Of a stretch of DNA of 64,000 bases, positions 8,768 through 19,019 are shown piece by piece. The position numbers and the translations under genes were made by a program. The notes below the pieces were generated by a model. That model did not search any database and was not told where the DNA came from. It saw only the letters and a list, made by a program, of their open reading frames with translations. Source of the DNA: Bacteroidales bacterium (GTDB lineage Bacteria > Bacteroidota > Bacteroidia > Bacteroidales > JAGOPY01); the NCBI GenBank assembly GCA_023229505.1, contig JALNZD010000013.1, positions 1-64,000 of the forward strand. The letters run 5' to 3'. Every line of letters starts with the position of its first letter. Within the stretch, counting starts at the first letter, position 1.

Positions 8768-10489
8768 ATGAAAAACCTGATCATTAAATTCGCTTTCATA
8801 ATCTTCCCGCTTATTTTAATCAACTTGGTTTCTTTTAGTCAGACAAATGCAAAAGAAGAGGTATTAAACCAGCTATACGAAAAAGAAGGGGAGCAGTATT
8901 TTTCCTTTCAATCTGCCAATCGCGCAACTATCCAAGAATTAAGCCGAATCATTTCCATAGATAATGTTGAAGAAACAGGTATAGTTTATGCTTATGCAAA
9001 TAAAAAAGGATTCTCCCGTTTTCTTGATTTCAGACTCCCTTATGAAATATTACTACATCCGGGTGATTTCAATGGATTTCTTAATATGAAATCCCACATT
9101 GATATCAGGAATGTTGAGGAATGGGATTTCTATCCAACCTATGAGGCTTATGTCGATATGATGTATCAATTTGCGGCAGATTATCCTTCACTGTGCCAGA
9201 TTGTTTCAATTGGGACATCTGTGCAGGGAAGAGAATTGCTCATGGCAAAGATTTCCGACAATATCGGGATTAGAGAGAATGAGCCACAATTCCTGTATAC
9301 TTCTACCATGCATGGGGATGAAACCACAGGCTATATCTTAATGTTAAGGTTAATAGATTACTTGTTGTCTAATTATGGCTCTACTCCAAAAGTGACCAAT
9401 TTGGTCGATAATATTGAAATTTGGATTAACCCTTTAGCTAACCCTGATGGAACTTATGCCGGGGGGAACGACACCGTCAGCGGGGCCAGGAGGTATAATG
9501 CCCTGTGGGTTGATTTGAACCGGAATTACCCGGATCCTGAAGACGGACCACATCCCGATGGCGAAGAATGGCAGGCCGAGACCCTGCATTTCATGGAATC
9601 AGCAGAAAACAACCACTTCGTTTCCTCCGCCAATTTTCATGGGGGGGCTGAAGTCTGCAACTATCCATGGGATACCTGGAGCAGACTGGCAGCGGATGAT
9701 AATTGGTGGCGGTATGTTTGCCATGAATATGCAGATACCGCCCAATTTTTCAGTACGCCAGGATACATGTCGGGTTTTAATGACGGCATAACAAATGGCT
9801 ACGCCTGGTATAGCATTTCAGGTGGGCGACAGGATTACATGACTTACTTCCATCAAGGAAGGGAGTTTACCCTTGAAATTTCAAATAATAAACTGTTGGA
9901 GCATGAATTATTACCTGCTCTTTGGGATTATAATTACCGGTCGCTGCTTAATTATATGGAACAATCCACTTTTGGCCTCCGCGGCACCGTGAGAGACTCA
10001 GTTACCGGCATGCCGATAAAAGCTGAAATATATGTCTTGCTGCATGAAAAAGACAGTTCATGGGTTTATACTTCTTTCCCTAACGGGAATTACCACAGGC
10101 TTTTGTTTGCAGGTAACTATACCGTGAGATTTTCAGCACAAGGTTATCTTACTGAAGTAAGAAACAATGTTTCCGTTGCTAACCGACAGGCAACCATTTT
10201 GAACGTTGAGCTTGTTCCCGAAGGTGTCGGTGGCATTGATAATAACCAGATCAGTAAGATGATCCGGATTTATCCAAATCCTCTTCACGGTGATGTCATG
10301 TATTTTGAATCTGATGTCTTGGTGAATCAAATTGCTGTCTATGACCTCGCGGGTAAAGAAATATGTCAATTGAAAATCGACAATTCATCCCGGGCAATAA
10401 ACTTGCCGGATCTTAATAACGGTTTGTATTTCTTTAGGTTTTCGACTGAAAAGGGTACCGGAATAAAAAAGATTGTTATAAACCGCTGA
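8768..10489 (+). CDS. secreted M14 zinc carboxypeptidase with T9SS sorting domain
   Basis: A 573-aa extracellular peptidase. Residues 1-~25 form a Sec signal peptide ending at VSFSQT. The M14 catalytic domain (~115-390) shows the zinc ligands HGDE near 182 and the His in NFHGGAE (~291), with the catalytic Glu in FTLEISNN (~369). A carboxypeptidase regulatory-like domain follows (LRGTVRDSVTGMPIKAEIYV, ~398-475). The last ~80 residues (IYPNPLHGDVM to IKKIVINR) are a type A T9SS sorting domain, so the enzyme should be exported across the outer membrane by the secretion system whose PorD subunit is encoded at 14335. Confidence 0.93.
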   Translation: MKNLIIKFAFIIFPLILINLVSFSQTNAKEEVLNQLYEKEGEQYFSFQSANRATIQELSRIISIDNVEETGIVYAYANKKGFSRFLDFRLPYEILLHPGDFNGFLNMKSHIDIRNVEEWDFYPTYEAYVDMMYQFAADYPSLCQIVSIGTSVQGRELLMAKISDNIGIRENEPQFLYTSTMHGDETTGYILMLRLIDYLLSNYGSTPKVTNLVDNIEIWINPLANPDGTYAGGNDTVSGARRYNALWVDLNRNYPDPEDGPHPDGEEWQAETLHFMESAENNHFVSSANFHGGAEVCNYPWDTWSRLAADDNWWRYVCHEYADTAQFFSTPGYMSGFNDGITNGYAWYSISGGRQDYMTYFHQGREFTLEISNNKLLEHELLPALWDYNYRSLLNYMEQSTFGLRGTVRDSVTGMPIKAEIYVLLHEKDSSWVYTSFPNGNYHRLLFAGNYTVRFSAQGYLTEVRNNVSVANRQATILNVELVPEGVGGIDNNQISKMIRIYPNPLHGDVMYFESDVLVNQIAVYDLAGKEICQLKIDNSSRAINLPDLNNGLYFFRFSTEKGTGIKKIVINR

Positions 10490-10508
10490 GCAGGATAAAG
10501 AAGCCGTG

Positions 10509-11756
10509 CTAAACCTTCATGGCCTTGATTTTGCCATCCGAGTAATCGCCGGCATCAAGCTTTTGCTTTACCTGGGCAAAAGCGTTTATTGTATATTCTA
10601 CATCTTCAAGCGTATGGGCTGCAGTTGGAATTAGCCGGAGCATGATTACACCCTTCGGTACCACTGGATAAACCACTATGGAACAAAATATGTTATATTT
10701 TTCGCGCAATTCATAAGTGATTTGGGTTGCTTCACTTACTCCTCCGGAGAAATAAACCGGCGTAACCGGTGATTCAGTTTTACCGATATCAAATCCTTTT
10801 TCCCTGAGCCCTTTCTGCAATGCATTAACAACTGTCCATAGTTTCTGCCTTAGCTGTGGCTCATTTCTTAGAATTTCCAGCCTTTTAATCGCCCCTATAG
10901 TCATTGCAACGGGTAATGATTTTGCATAAACCTGAGATCTCAGGTTATACATAAGGAATTTTATCACCTCTTTCTCTGATGCGATAAAACCACCTATACC
11001 TGCGAAAGCCTTGGCAAAAGTGGCAAAATAGATATCAATCTCATCCTGGACACCAAGATGCTCACCTGTACCCTTGCCGGTTTTGCCCATAGTGCCAAAA
11101 CCATGCGCATCATCAACCAATAACCTGAATAGATATTTTTTCTTCAATGCTACGATTTCTTTAAGATTTCCAAGGTCACCTGCCATGCCATAAACGCCTT
11201 CTGTAATAACGAGTATCCCGCCACCGGTTTCTTGTGTGATCTTGGTTGCCCTCTCCAATTCTTTCTCGAGGTTCTTCATGTTATTGTGCGGGTAGACAAA
11301 CCTTTTCCCGAAGTGCAACAACATTCCATCAATAATACAGGCATGAGCATCCGAATCATAAACAATCACATCTTTCCGGTCGACAAGAGACTGGATCAGG
11401 GAAACCATTCCCTGATAACCGAAATTCAACAGGTAAGCCGACTCTTTTCCAACGAATTCGGCTATCTCTTTTTCAAATTGTTCATGATATACCGTTTGGC
11501 CTGACATCATCCGGGCCCCCATTTGGTAGGCCAGGCCATACTTTGCCGCCGCTTCTGCATCAGTTTTCCTGATCTCAGGGTGATTAGCCAATCCCAGGTA
11601 ATTGTTAAGGCTCCAGACAAGCCTCTCCTTTCCCATGAATGTCATTCGGTTAGAGATTTCACCTTCCAGCTTTGGGAAAAAATAATATCCATGGCCAATT
11701 TCATAATACTTACCCAATGGCCCCATCTTTTCTGTAATCTTTTTAAAAATATCCAC
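10509..11756 (-). CDS. spt: serine palmitoyltransferase-like alpha-oxoamine synthase
   Basis: A 415-aa PLP enzyme of the alpha-oxoamine synthase family. The PLP motifs are DDAHGFG (215-221) and the Schiff-base lysine K249 in FATFAKAFAGIGGF. The TFAK-x-(F)AGIGGF form and N-terminal extension resemble serine palmitoyltransferases of sphingolipid-producing Bacteroidota rather than glycine C-acetyltransferase (Kbl) or BioF, but those remain alternatives. As SPT it would condense serine with a long-chain acyl-CoA/ACP to 3-ketosphinganine. It is transcribed alone, convergent with the peptidase gene and divergent from bamD. Confidence 0.85.
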   Translation of the reverse strand: MDIFKKITEKMGPLGKYYEIGHGYYFFPKLEGEISNRMTFMGKERLVWSLNNYLGLANHPEIRKTDAEAAAKYGLAYQMGARMMSGQTVYHEQFEKEIAEFVGKESAYLLNFGYQGMVSLIQSLVDRKDVIVYDSDAHACIIDGMLLHFGKRFVYPHNNMKNLEKELERATKITQETGGGILVITEGVYGMAGDLGNLKEIVALKKKYLFRLLVDDAHGFGTMGKTGKGTGEHLGVQDEIDIYFATFAKAFAGIGGFIASEKEVIKFLMYNLRSQVYAKSLPVAMTIGAIKRLEILRNEPQLRQKLWTVVNALQKGLREKGFDIGKTESPVTPVYFSGGVSEATQITYELREKYNIFCSIVVYPVVPKGVIMLRLIPTAAHTLEDVEYTINAFAQVKQKLDAGDYSDGKIKAMKV

Positions 11757-11906
11757 AGCAATTGATTTTAATAGTTACTTTTAAGTTTATTTCAATATTA
11801 AGCGGCAAAATTATCAATTATTCGCTTTCGTTCAAACGATTTGACAATGATAATAATTGCCTTCCCTTCACGTTATCAGTAATCTAAAAATTTGTAATTT
11901 TGCCCG

Positions 11907-12734
11907 ATGTTTTTTAGCCGCTTTAAAATATACATTCTTTTAGCAATACTGGTGCTGGCAAGTTGCGGAAAGCATCAGAAATTGATTAAAAGTACCGATA
12001 ACGAGGCAAAGTATGCCGCTGCTGTTGATTACTATGAAAAAAACGACTATTACCGTGCACTGCAGTTATTTCAGCAATTGATCAATTTTTACCAAGGAAC
12101 GGAAAAGGCCGAAAAAATGCAGTTTTATTATGCTTATTGTTATTATCACCAAAGGGATTATGTCCTGGCCAGTTATTATTTCAAACGATTTGTGAATAAT
12201 TATCCGAGAAGTGCACTCGCTGAAGAAGCGATGTTTATGAATGCATATTGCTACTTTCTCGATTCCCCGAATTCAAGCCTTGATCAGACTAATACTTTAA
12301 CGGCCATTAAGGAATTACAGTTATTTATCAACCTTTACCCCAATAGTGCCAGAGTTGAGGAAGCAAACAAACTCATTGACCAGTTGAGGGCAAAATTGCA
12401 GCGAAAAGACCTGGACATAGCTAACCTTTACTTGAAAATGAGGCTTTATGAGGCAGCGATCTCTTCTTTTAAAAATATTCTGAAAGATTTCCCGGATTCA
12501 GAATATAAGGAGGAAATCCTTTTCTCTATTCTCAAATCTTATTATAATTACGCCTCATTCAGCATAAGCGTGAAGCAACCAGAGCGCTATCAGTCAGCGT
12601 TGGATTCCTACAACGAACTTGTATTCCAGTTCCCGGATACTAAGTATCTCAAAGAGGCTAAAAATATGAACCGGGATGTACTGGATCATGTCCAGGGCAG
12701 GTCTTCTACCAAGAAAAATTCTGATATTAATTAA
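11907..12734 (+). CDS. bamD: outer-membrane assembly lipoprotein BamD
   Basis: A 275-aa lipoprotein, signal peptide with lipobox LASC (Cys20), followed by TPR-like helices (AVDYYEKNDYYRALQLFQQL, then ALAEEAMFMNAYCYFLD) of the YfiO/BamD type. It should sit on the periplasmic face of the outer membrane with BamA and help insert beta-barrel proteins. It starts a same-strand gene string with rpoZ, coaBC, porD and recN, a frequent Bacteroidota arrangement. Confidence 0.9.
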   Translation: MFFSRFKIYILLAILVLASCGKHQKLIKSTDNEAKYAAAVDYYEKNDYYRALQLFQQLINFYQGTEKAEKMQFYYAYCYYHQRDYVLASYYFKRFVNNYPRSALAEEAMFMNAYCYFLDSPNSSLDQTNTLTAIKELQLFINLYPNSARVEEANKLIDQLRAKLQRKDLDIANLYLKMRLYEAAISSFKNILKDFPDSEYKEEILFSILKSYYNYASFSISVKQPERYQSALDSYNELVFQFPDTKYLKEAKNMNRDVLDHVQGRSSTKKNSDIN

Positions 12735-12744
12735 TTTCAACAAG

Positions 12745-13086
12745 ATGGATTATAAAAAAGTCAAAACAGATCCTGAAGCTGTGACCCGCGACACGCGTAA
12801 ATTCAGCGAACAAACAGCCAATCTTTATGAAACAGTTGTTATTATTTCCAAAAGGTCGAACCAGATTGCCCTTGAGCTGAAAGACGAACTAAATAAAAAA
12901 ATTGAGGAGTTTGCTACAACAAATGACAATCTGGAAGAAGTCTTTGAAAATAAAGAACAGATCGAAATTGCCAGGTTTTATGAACGTCTCCCAAAACCTA
13001 CATTGATCGCTGTTAATGAATACCTGAACGATCAGGTATATTTCCGGAATCCACACAGGGATATAAAAAAGAAGAAATCGCATTAA
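12745..13086 (+). CDS. rpoZ: RNA polymerase omega subunit (Bacteroidota type)
   Basis: A 113-aa protein, start MDYKKVKTDPEAVTRDTR, of the RpoZ/Rpb6-like family used by Bacteroidota. It contains the conserved LYETVVIISKRSNQIA segment that contacts the beta' C-terminus and helps RNA polymerase assembly. The ATG at 12745 is chosen because the reading frame upstream (to 12676) lies within bamD and lacks family similarity. It lies 10 nt after bamD and 8 nt before coaBC. Confidence 0.9.
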   Translation: MDYKKVKTDPEAVTRDTRKFSEQTANLYETVVIISKRSNQIALELKDELNKKIEEFATTNDNLEEVFENKEQIEIARFYERLPKPTLIAVNEYLNDQVYFRNPHRDIKKKKSH

Positions 13087-13094
13087 TCTGGTAA

Positions 13095-14294
13095 ATGCTG
13101 AAAGATAAAAAAATAGTCATCGGGATTACAGGAAGCATAGCTGCCTTTAAGATTCCAATCCTTGTCCGTCTCTTTAAAAAGGAAGGGGCAGAGGTTAAAA
13201 TTATGATGACCCCGGCAGCCAGGGATTTTGTCACCCCTTTGACCCTTTCAACCTTGTCCGGTAATCCGGTCATTATTGAGCCATTTAATCCTGAAGATGG
13301 CACATGGAATAGCCATGTCGAGCTTGGACAATGGGCTGATATATATTTACTCTCGCCGGTTTCAGCCAATACTCTGGCTAAAATGGCCCATGGTATAGCG
13401 GATAATTTTTTTCTTACGGCTTTTCTATCAGCTAAATGCCCTGTATTCTTTGCCCCGGCTATGGACCTTGATATGTTCAGGCATCCTGCCACTCAAAAGA
13501 ACATTGAAATCCTTCAGTCGTATGGACATTATCTGATCGATCCGGCAGTTGGTGAGCTCGCAAGTGGATTGAGCGGTGCCGGTAGAATGGAAGAACCCGA
13601 AAATATCTTTCAATTAATTAATGACTTCTTTTCCGAAAAGAAAAGCAAATTAAGTGGCAAAAAAGTTTTGGTAACTGCAGGTCCGACAAATGAAGCCATT
13701 GATCCGGTTCGCTTTATTGGTAACCATTCTTCCGGCCTAATGGGTTTTTCTATTGCAGAAGAATTTGCAGCAAAAGGGGCAGATGTAACCCTCGTTACAG
13801 GGCCTGTTGCTTTAAATCTTGAGCACCCTGGCATCAGAAGGATCGATGTAACTTCTGCCGATGAAATGTTTGAAGCGTGCATGGCTGTTAAAGATGTTTC
13901 GGAAATCATTGTAATGGCAGCTGCTGTGGCTGATTATAAACCCGCAGTGCAGGCCACTGTTAAAATTAAAAAGTCTGAATTTAACCTTGATCTAAAACTT
14001 CGACCTACCCGCGACATCCTGGCAGGGCTTGGAAAAGAGAAAAAATCAGGTCAAATCCTTGTTGGATTTGCTCTTGAAACCGATCATGAAGAAGAAAATG
14101 CCAGGAAAAAACTGGAAAGCAAAAATCTGGATATCATCGTTCTGAATTCACTGTGCGATGAAGGCGCAGGCTTTAAGACCCCAACCAATAAAGTGACTGT
14201 CCTGTTCAATTCAGGCCGGATCCAGCACCTCCCGCTTAAATCCAAAAAAGAGATCGCACAAGATATTATTAATAGTATCGAATCAATAATTTGA
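13095..14294 (+). CDS. coaBC: bifunctional phosphopantothenoylcysteine decarboxylase/synthetase
   Basis: Makes 4'-phosphopantetheine for CoA in two steps. Residues 1-~180 are the FMN-dependent CoaC decarboxylase (GSIAAFK near the start, the catalytic-histidine region SHVELGQWAD, and the AKCPVFFAPAMD lid segment). Residues ~185-399 are the CoaB synthetase (KVLVTAGPTNEAIDPVRFI, NHSSG). Full length at 399 aa. This chromosomal enzyme is downstream of the product of the phage-encoded panD at 32405, because beta-alanine feeds pantothenate and thus CoaBC. Confidence 0.95.
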   Translation: MLKDKKIVIGITGSIAAFKIPILVRLFKKEGAEVKIMMTPAARDFVTPLTLSTLSGNPVIIEPFNPEDGTWNSHVELGQWADIYLLSPVSANTLAKMAHGIADNFFLTAFLSAKCPVFFAPAMDLDMFRHPATQKNIEILQSYGHYLIDPAVGELASGLSGAGRMEEPENIFQLINDFFSEKKSKLSGKKVLVTAGPTNEAIDPVRFIGNHSSGLMGFSIAEEFAAKGADVTLVTGPVALNLEHPGIRRIDVTSADEMFEACMAVKDVSEIIVMAAAVADYKPAVQATVKIKKSEFNLDLKLRPTRDILAGLGKEKKSGQILVGFALETDHEEENARKKLESKNLDIIVLNSLCDEGAGFKTPTNKVTVLFNSGRIQHLPLKSKKEIAQDIINSIESII

Positions 14295-14334
14295 TAATCA
14301 AATTATTGACATTTATAAGTTAATCTTCAATCTT

Positions 14335-15231
14335 ATGTATAAAATATTTATATTGTTGATATTGAGCTTATTTATGTTAACAGTACAGTCACAGGAGTTT
14401 ATTTGCAATGTGGAAGTCAGCAGTCAAGAAATTCAAGGGTCTGACCGCAGGGTATATGAAACCATGAAAAATGCTATTTATGAATTCATGAATAACCGCA
14501 ATTGGACAAATTACAATTTCAAGTACAATGAAAGAATTGAATGTTCCATTCTGATTAATATAACAGAACGCCCTTCGCCGGATTATTTCAGGTTTGATAT
14601 GACCTTGGCCTTGCGCAGGCCAGTTTTTAATTCATCTTATAATTCTGTCCTGTTCAATTATATTGATAAGGATATCGATATAGAATATATTGAAAACCAG
14701 CCACTTGATTTTAGTGTTGGAATGTTTTCAAGCAACCTTACTTCTGTACTGGCTTATTATGCTTATATCATGCTGGGACTTGATTTTGATTCTTTTATGC
14801 TTAACGGGGGAAATCCCTATTATGAAGCAGCCTTGAATATTGTTAATACTGCACAGAATACCAATTATACGGGATGGAAATCCTCCGAAAATACCAGGAA
14901 CAGATTCTGGTTGCTCGAAAACCTGACTAACCCTTCCTATGCTGGTTTCCGTAGTTTTTATTATGAATACCATTTAAAAGGACTGGATGTGATGTACGAA
15001 TTTCCTGAAAAAGGCCGGCAAACCATTTTAGCGACTTTGGAATATCTCCAAAAGATCAAGCAATCCAGGCCAGGTTTACTATTCCTTCAAATTATCGCTG
15101 ATTCCAAAAGAGATGAGTTAGTTAATATCTTTTCTGATGGGTTAGCTACTGAGAAAACAGCAGCAGTGAAAATCCTGAATGAAATAGATCCGGCAAATGC
15201 AATGACGTACCAAAAAATCCTTCAGAAATAA
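14335..15231 (+). CDS. porD: type IX secretion protein PorD (DUF4835)
   Basis: A 298-aa periplasmic/outer-membrane-associated protein with Sec signal peptide (MYKIFILLILSLFMLTVQSQ) and the DUF4835 domain across its length (QEFICNVEVSSQEIQGSDRR at the start, YYAYIMLGLDFDSF in the middle). DUF4835 corresponds to PorD of the Bacteroidota type IX secretion/gliding machinery. Its position between coaBC and recN is the usual one. Confidence 0.88.
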   Translation: MYKIFILLILSLFMLTVQSQEFICNVEVSSQEIQGSDRRVYETMKNAIYEFMNNRNWTNYNFKYNERIECSILINITERPSPDYFRFDMTLALRRPVFNSSYNSVLFNYIDKDIDIEYIENQPLDFSVGMFSSNLTSVLAYYAYIMLGLDFDSFMLNGGNPYYEAALNIVNTAQNTNYTGWKSSENTRNRFWLLENLTNPSYAGFRSFYYEYHLKGLDVMYEFPEKGRQTILATLEYLQKIKQSRPGLLFLQIIADSKRDELVNIFSDGLATEKTAAVKILNEIDPANAMTYQKILQK

Positions 15232-15245
15232 GTTGCCAGGAATAT

Positions 15246-16916
15246 ATGCTTATACATCTTTCCATAGAAAATTATGCACTGATTGATCACCTTGATATCA
15301 GTTTTTACCAAGGCTTTACAGCTATTACCGGTGAAACAGGAGCAGGGAAATCGATCCTGATGGACGCACTCGACCTGGTACTAGGGAAAAGAGCTGATAC
15401 TCAATTTCTACTGGATCCTACACGGAAATGCATTGTGGAAGCAACTTTTTCGGTCGCTAATTACAACCTCCAATCATTTTTTGATGAGGCTGGAGTGGAT
15501 TTTGAAGAAATTTCTATCCTCCGGCGTGAAGTAAACCCCAATGGGAAATCAAGGGCATTTATCAATGATACACCTGTCGCGCTGGGACATTTAAAGATAT
15601 TAGGGGATTTGCTGGTTGATATTCATGCACAACATGCCACTACTTCATTGCAAAATCCCGGCTTCCAGTTATCAGTTATCGACAGTTTTGCAGATTTGGA
15701 AATAGAACTCTCTGATTACCAAAGGTATTTTCAGGAACTTAAAAGCAGCAGGCAATTATTAAAAGATCTCATCGAACAGGAAATTAATGCGCGTGCAACC
15801 CTTGATTATAAACAATTTATATTCGATGAACTGGCGCTTGCAGAAATATTGCCGGAAGAACAGGAACAGTTGGAAGAACAGCTTACCTTGATAACCCATG
15901 CGGAAGAGATAAAAAGTAACCTTTTCCAGGTTCAGGAATTATTGAACAACGATGAAAATAGCTCTCTGAATCTGCTTTCACAGGCAGAAACAAATCTTCA
16001 CAGAATTTCAGTTTATCATCCCGATCTGGAACAATTAACTGAGAGGCTTCAATCAGATCTGATTGACTTAAAGGACATCAGCCTTGAATTAGCCCGCCTA
16101 AATGATAGCATTGAGTTTAATCAGGAGCAATTGAACTTGATCCAGCAAAGGCTCGATTTGCTCTATCGGCTGCAACATAAACATCACGTCAATTCAAATA
16201 AGGAATTACTTGAAATAACTGAAAATCTGAGCGCAGAACTGAATGAATATTCATCAATCGAAAATCAGATTAAAAATATTGAGAACCAGGTCAAGGCGCA
16301 GGAATCAGAGCTTAAAGCAAGTGCGGATATATTGACGCTCAGAAGAAAGTCTGGTTTTCCTCTATTGGAAAAAGAGATAATTTCTTCTTTGAACCATCTG
16401 GGTATGCCGGAAGCCCGCTTTGAAATAAAACATTCTAATACCCATGATTTTAGTATGAGTGGGCAGGACAATATCGAATTTTATTTCAATGCCAATGAGG
16501 GTCATTCACTGAAACCACTCTCTGAAATTGCATCAGGTGGGGAATTGTCGAGGGTCATGCTCAGCATAAAATCTATCATTTCTGCAAAAAAGCTCCTTCC
16601 AACCATTATTTTTGACGAGATCGATAATGGCCTTTCAGGTGATGTTGCCGGTAGGGTAGGGGATGTTTTATCATCCGCCGCTGTATACATGCAGGTTATA
16701 ACAATCACTCATCTGCCTCAGATTGCGGGAAAAGCACAACATCATTATTCGGTTTTCAAACAAAGTAAAAATAATGTCACTTATTCAAATATAAAATTCC
16801 TTGACCATCAGGAGAGGGTTGCTGAACTGGCCAAGATGATCGGAGGCAGGGAAATTACTGTTGCATCCATTGCGGCAGCTAAAGAATTATTAACATCACC
16901 CTCAGAAATTCTCTAA
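15246..16916 (+). CDS. recN: DNA repair protein RecN
   Basis: An SMC-like ATPase for double-strand break repair, 556 aa. Walker A ITGETGAGKSILMDAL lies near residues 28-43, a long coiled coil spans roughly 160-370, and the C-terminal ABC signature SGGELSRVMLSIK and Walker B PTIIFDEIDNG follow. Full length and undamaged. It follows porD by 14 nt and precedes fabI by 25 nt. Confidence 0.95.
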   Translation: MLIHLSIENYALIDHLDISFYQGFTAITGETGAGKSILMDALDLVLGKRADTQFLLDPTRKCIVEATFSVANYNLQSFFDEAGVDFEEISILRREVNPNGKSRAFINDTPVALGHLKILGDLLVDIHAQHATTSLQNPGFQLSVIDSFADLEIELSDYQRYFQELKSSRQLLKDLIEQEINARATLDYKQFIFDELALAEILPEEQEQLEEQLTLITHAEEIKSNLFQVQELLNNDENSSLNLLSQAETNLHRISVYHPDLEQLTERLQSDLIDLKDISLELARLNDSIEFNQEQLNLIQQRLDLLYRLQHKHHVNSNKELLEITENLSAELNEYSSIENQIKNIENQVKAQESELKASADILTLRRKSGFPLLEKEIISSLNHLGMPEARFEIKHSNTHDFSMSGQDNIEFYFNANEGHSLKPLSEIASGGELSRVMLSIKSIISAKKLLPTIIFDEIDNGLSGDVAGRVGDVLSSAAVYMQVITITHLPQIAGKAQHHYSVFKQSKNNVTYSNIKFLDHQERVAELAKMIGGREITVASIAAAKELLTSPSEIL

Positions 16917-16941
16917 GATAAAAACAATAAATTTTGTCAAA

Positions 16942-17775
16942 ATGTCTTATAACCTCTTAAAAGGAAAAAAAGGAATTATTTTCGGAGCCCTGGATGAAAA
17001 ATCAATTGCCTGGCAGGTCGCATTGAAGGCTTACGAAGAAGGGGCAGAATTCACCCTTTCAAATACCCCGATAGCAATGAGATTCGGGACGGTAGATGAA
17101 TTAGCCAGGATTTGCAATACTATTGTGATTCCGGCAGATGCTACCAGTGTCAGTGACCTGGAACAGGTTTTCAGCAAGACGATGGACTATTATGGCGGCA
17201 AGATCGATTTCGTGCTTCATTCGATAGGTATGTCGATGAATGTCAGGAAAAAAAGGGTTTATAATGACGTTGATTATGAGTATTTCAAAACTACCCTTGA
17301 TATTTCTGCGCTATCATTTCATAAACTTCTGCAGGTAGCTTTCAGAATGAACGCCATCAAAGAATGGGGCTCAGTGGTAGCATTATCCTATATTGCGGCC
17401 CAGCGAACACTATATGCATACAACGATATGGCTGATGCCAAAGCGCTGCTCGAATCCATCGCCCGAAGCTTTGGTTATATATATGGCAGAGAAAGAAAAA
17501 TCAGGATAAACACTATTTCACAATCACCGACCATGACCACTGCAGGTAGTGGAGTCAGGGTGATGAGTGGCCTGATGGATTTCACCGAGCGGAATTCGCC
17601 TCTTGGAAATGCAACGGCAGAAGAATGCGCAAACTATTGCATAACGTTGTTTTCCGATCTGACAAAAAAAGTAACTATGCAAAACCTCTATCATGACGGT
17701 GGATTTTCCAGTATGGGTATGAGTTTAAGAGCTATGGAAATGTATAACAAGAGCTTTAACTGCGAGCATTGTTAA
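16942..17775 (+). CDS. fabI: enoyl-[acyl-carrier-protein] reductase, FabI type
   Basis: NADH-dependent reductase catalysing the last step of fatty-acid elongation; 277 aa, short-chain dehydrogenase fold. Seen are the N-terminal GIIFGALDEKSIAWQ cofactor region, VLHSIGMS, and the active-site YAYNDMADAKALLE with the Tyr-x6-Lys spacing of FabI. TMTTAGSGVRVMSG corresponds to the substrate-binding loop. Confidence 0.95.
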   Translation: MSYNLLKGKKGIIFGALDEKSIAWQVALKAYEEGAEFTLSNTPIAMRFGTVDELARICNTIVIPADATSVSDLEQVFSKTMDYYGGKIDFVLHSIGMSMNVRKKRVYNDVDYEYFKTTLDISALSFHKLLQVAFRMNAIKEWGSVVALSYIAAQRTLYAYNDMADAKALLESIARSFGYIYGRERKIRINTISQSPTMTTAGSGVRVMSGLMDFTERNSPLGNATAEECANYCITLFSDLTKKVTMQNLYHDGGFSSMGMSLRAMEMYNKSFNCEHC

Positions 17776-17793
17776 GATTAATTGACAATTGCG

Positions 17794-17823
17794 ATTGGAG
17801 AAATCAATAATCTTTTATATTTG
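17794..17823 (+). promoter_or_regulatory. Bacteroidota-type promoter
   Basis: TTG at 17795-17797 and TATATTTG at 17816-17823, separated by 18 nt, fit the -33/-7 consensus. It lies 46 nt ahead of the acyl-CoA dehydrogenase start at 17870. Confidence 0.55.
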
Positions 17824-17869
17824 TTAGAGAATTCACTTTTTACGCTAAAAATATAATTCATATTCCCTT

Positions 17870-19012
17870 ATGATTAATTTTCAGTTAGATACAAGACACC
17901 AGGAAATCATCGAAAAGTATCGTGATTTTTCCAATCGCTGGATTATTCCCAACCGGATGAAGTACGATGCACTGGCAGAATTTCCCTGGGATATCGTTCG
18001 TGCCGCTTATGATGAGAAGATCATCCACGCATCCGTGCCTGTTGAATATGGGGGGCAAGGACATAACATCCTCGACGGGGCACTTGCTTCTGAAGAATTG
18101 GGATATGGATGCACCGGGATTGGCATTTGCGTCGATGCCAGCACATTAGCACTAACCCCGCTTTTAATAATGGGTTCCGACGAACAAAAAAAACGCATTT
18201 TCGGTGAGATCTTTGAAAAAAAGAGTGTTGCAGCATATGCACTCACTGAGCCCAACGCCGGATCAGATGTGCAGGGTATCAAGTCAACTGCAATAAAAAA
18301 CGGTGACAAATACATATTAAATGGTCACAAAAGATTCATAACCAATGGTGAAGTAGCTGAGTACATTACTGTATTTGCCCTTGCTGATCCTGAACGCGGT
18401 TCACGAAGCCTGAGCGCTTTTGCGGTTCATAAGGACCTCCCTGGTATTACTATGGTCTCCCGGCTTGATAAAATGGGTCAGCGTGCCTCCGTCCAGAATG
18501 AAATCAAGTTTGAAAATGTTGAAGTAGCATCGAAGAACCTTATTGGAGGAGAAGGTTATGGCTTTTTAATCGCCATGAAAACTTTCGACAGGACCCGGAC
18601 GGGTGTTGCAGCAGCAGCAGTGGGAAACGCCCAGTCGGCTTATGATTATTCCAGGGAATGGGCTAAAAAAAGGATTCAGTTTGGTCATCCGGTAACCAAC
18701 TTACAAGGTGTAGCTTTCATGATAGCGGATATGGCTACTGAAATTGAAGCGGCCAGGATGCTTGTTTGGCGGGCTGCATGGGCCTATGATACGCAGCAGA
18801 AAGATTTCTCGAAGCTATCTGCTATGTCGAAATATTTTGCAACTGATGTTGCAATGAAAGTCACTACCAATGCCGTACAGGTTATGGGTGGAGAAGGATA
18901 TTCAAAGGAACATCCTGTTGAAAAGATGATGCGGGACGCTAAGCTTTCACAGATTTATGAAGGGACCAACCAGGTCAACAGGCAGGTTGTTTCCAAACAT
19001 GTCCTGAAATAA
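17870..19012 (+). CDS. acyl-CoA dehydrogenase
   Basis: A 380-aa FAD-dependent acyl-CoA dehydrogenase with the usual three domains: N-terminal helical part, beta domain with YALTEPNAGSDVQGI and KRFITNG, and C-terminal helical part ending in QIYEGTNQVNRQVV, which carries the catalytic glutamate. It oxidises an acyl-CoA to the 2-enoyl-CoA and passes electrons to ETF. Chain-length preference cannot be assigned. It converges on a second, longer dehydrogenase gene only 7 nt away. Confidence 0.93.
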   Translation: MINFQLDTRHQEIIEKYRDFSNRWIIPNRMKYDALAEFPWDIVRAAYDEKIIHASVPVEYGGQGHNILDGALASEELGYGCTGIGICVDASTLALTPLLIMGSDEQKKRIFGEIFEKKSVAAYALTEPNAGSDVQGIKSTAIKNGDKYILNGHKRFITNGEVAEYITVFALADPERGSRSLSAFAVHKDLPGITMVSRLDKMGQRASVQNEIKFENVEVASKNLIGGEGYGFLIAMKTFDRTRTGVAAAAVGNAQSAYDYSREWAKKRIQFGHPVTNLQGVAFMIADMATEIEAARMLVWRAAWAYDTQQKDFSKLSAMSKYFATDVAMKVTTNAVQVMGGEGYSKEHPVEKMMRDAKLSQIYEGTNQVNRQVVSKHVLK

Positions 19013-19019
19013 ATTCCTA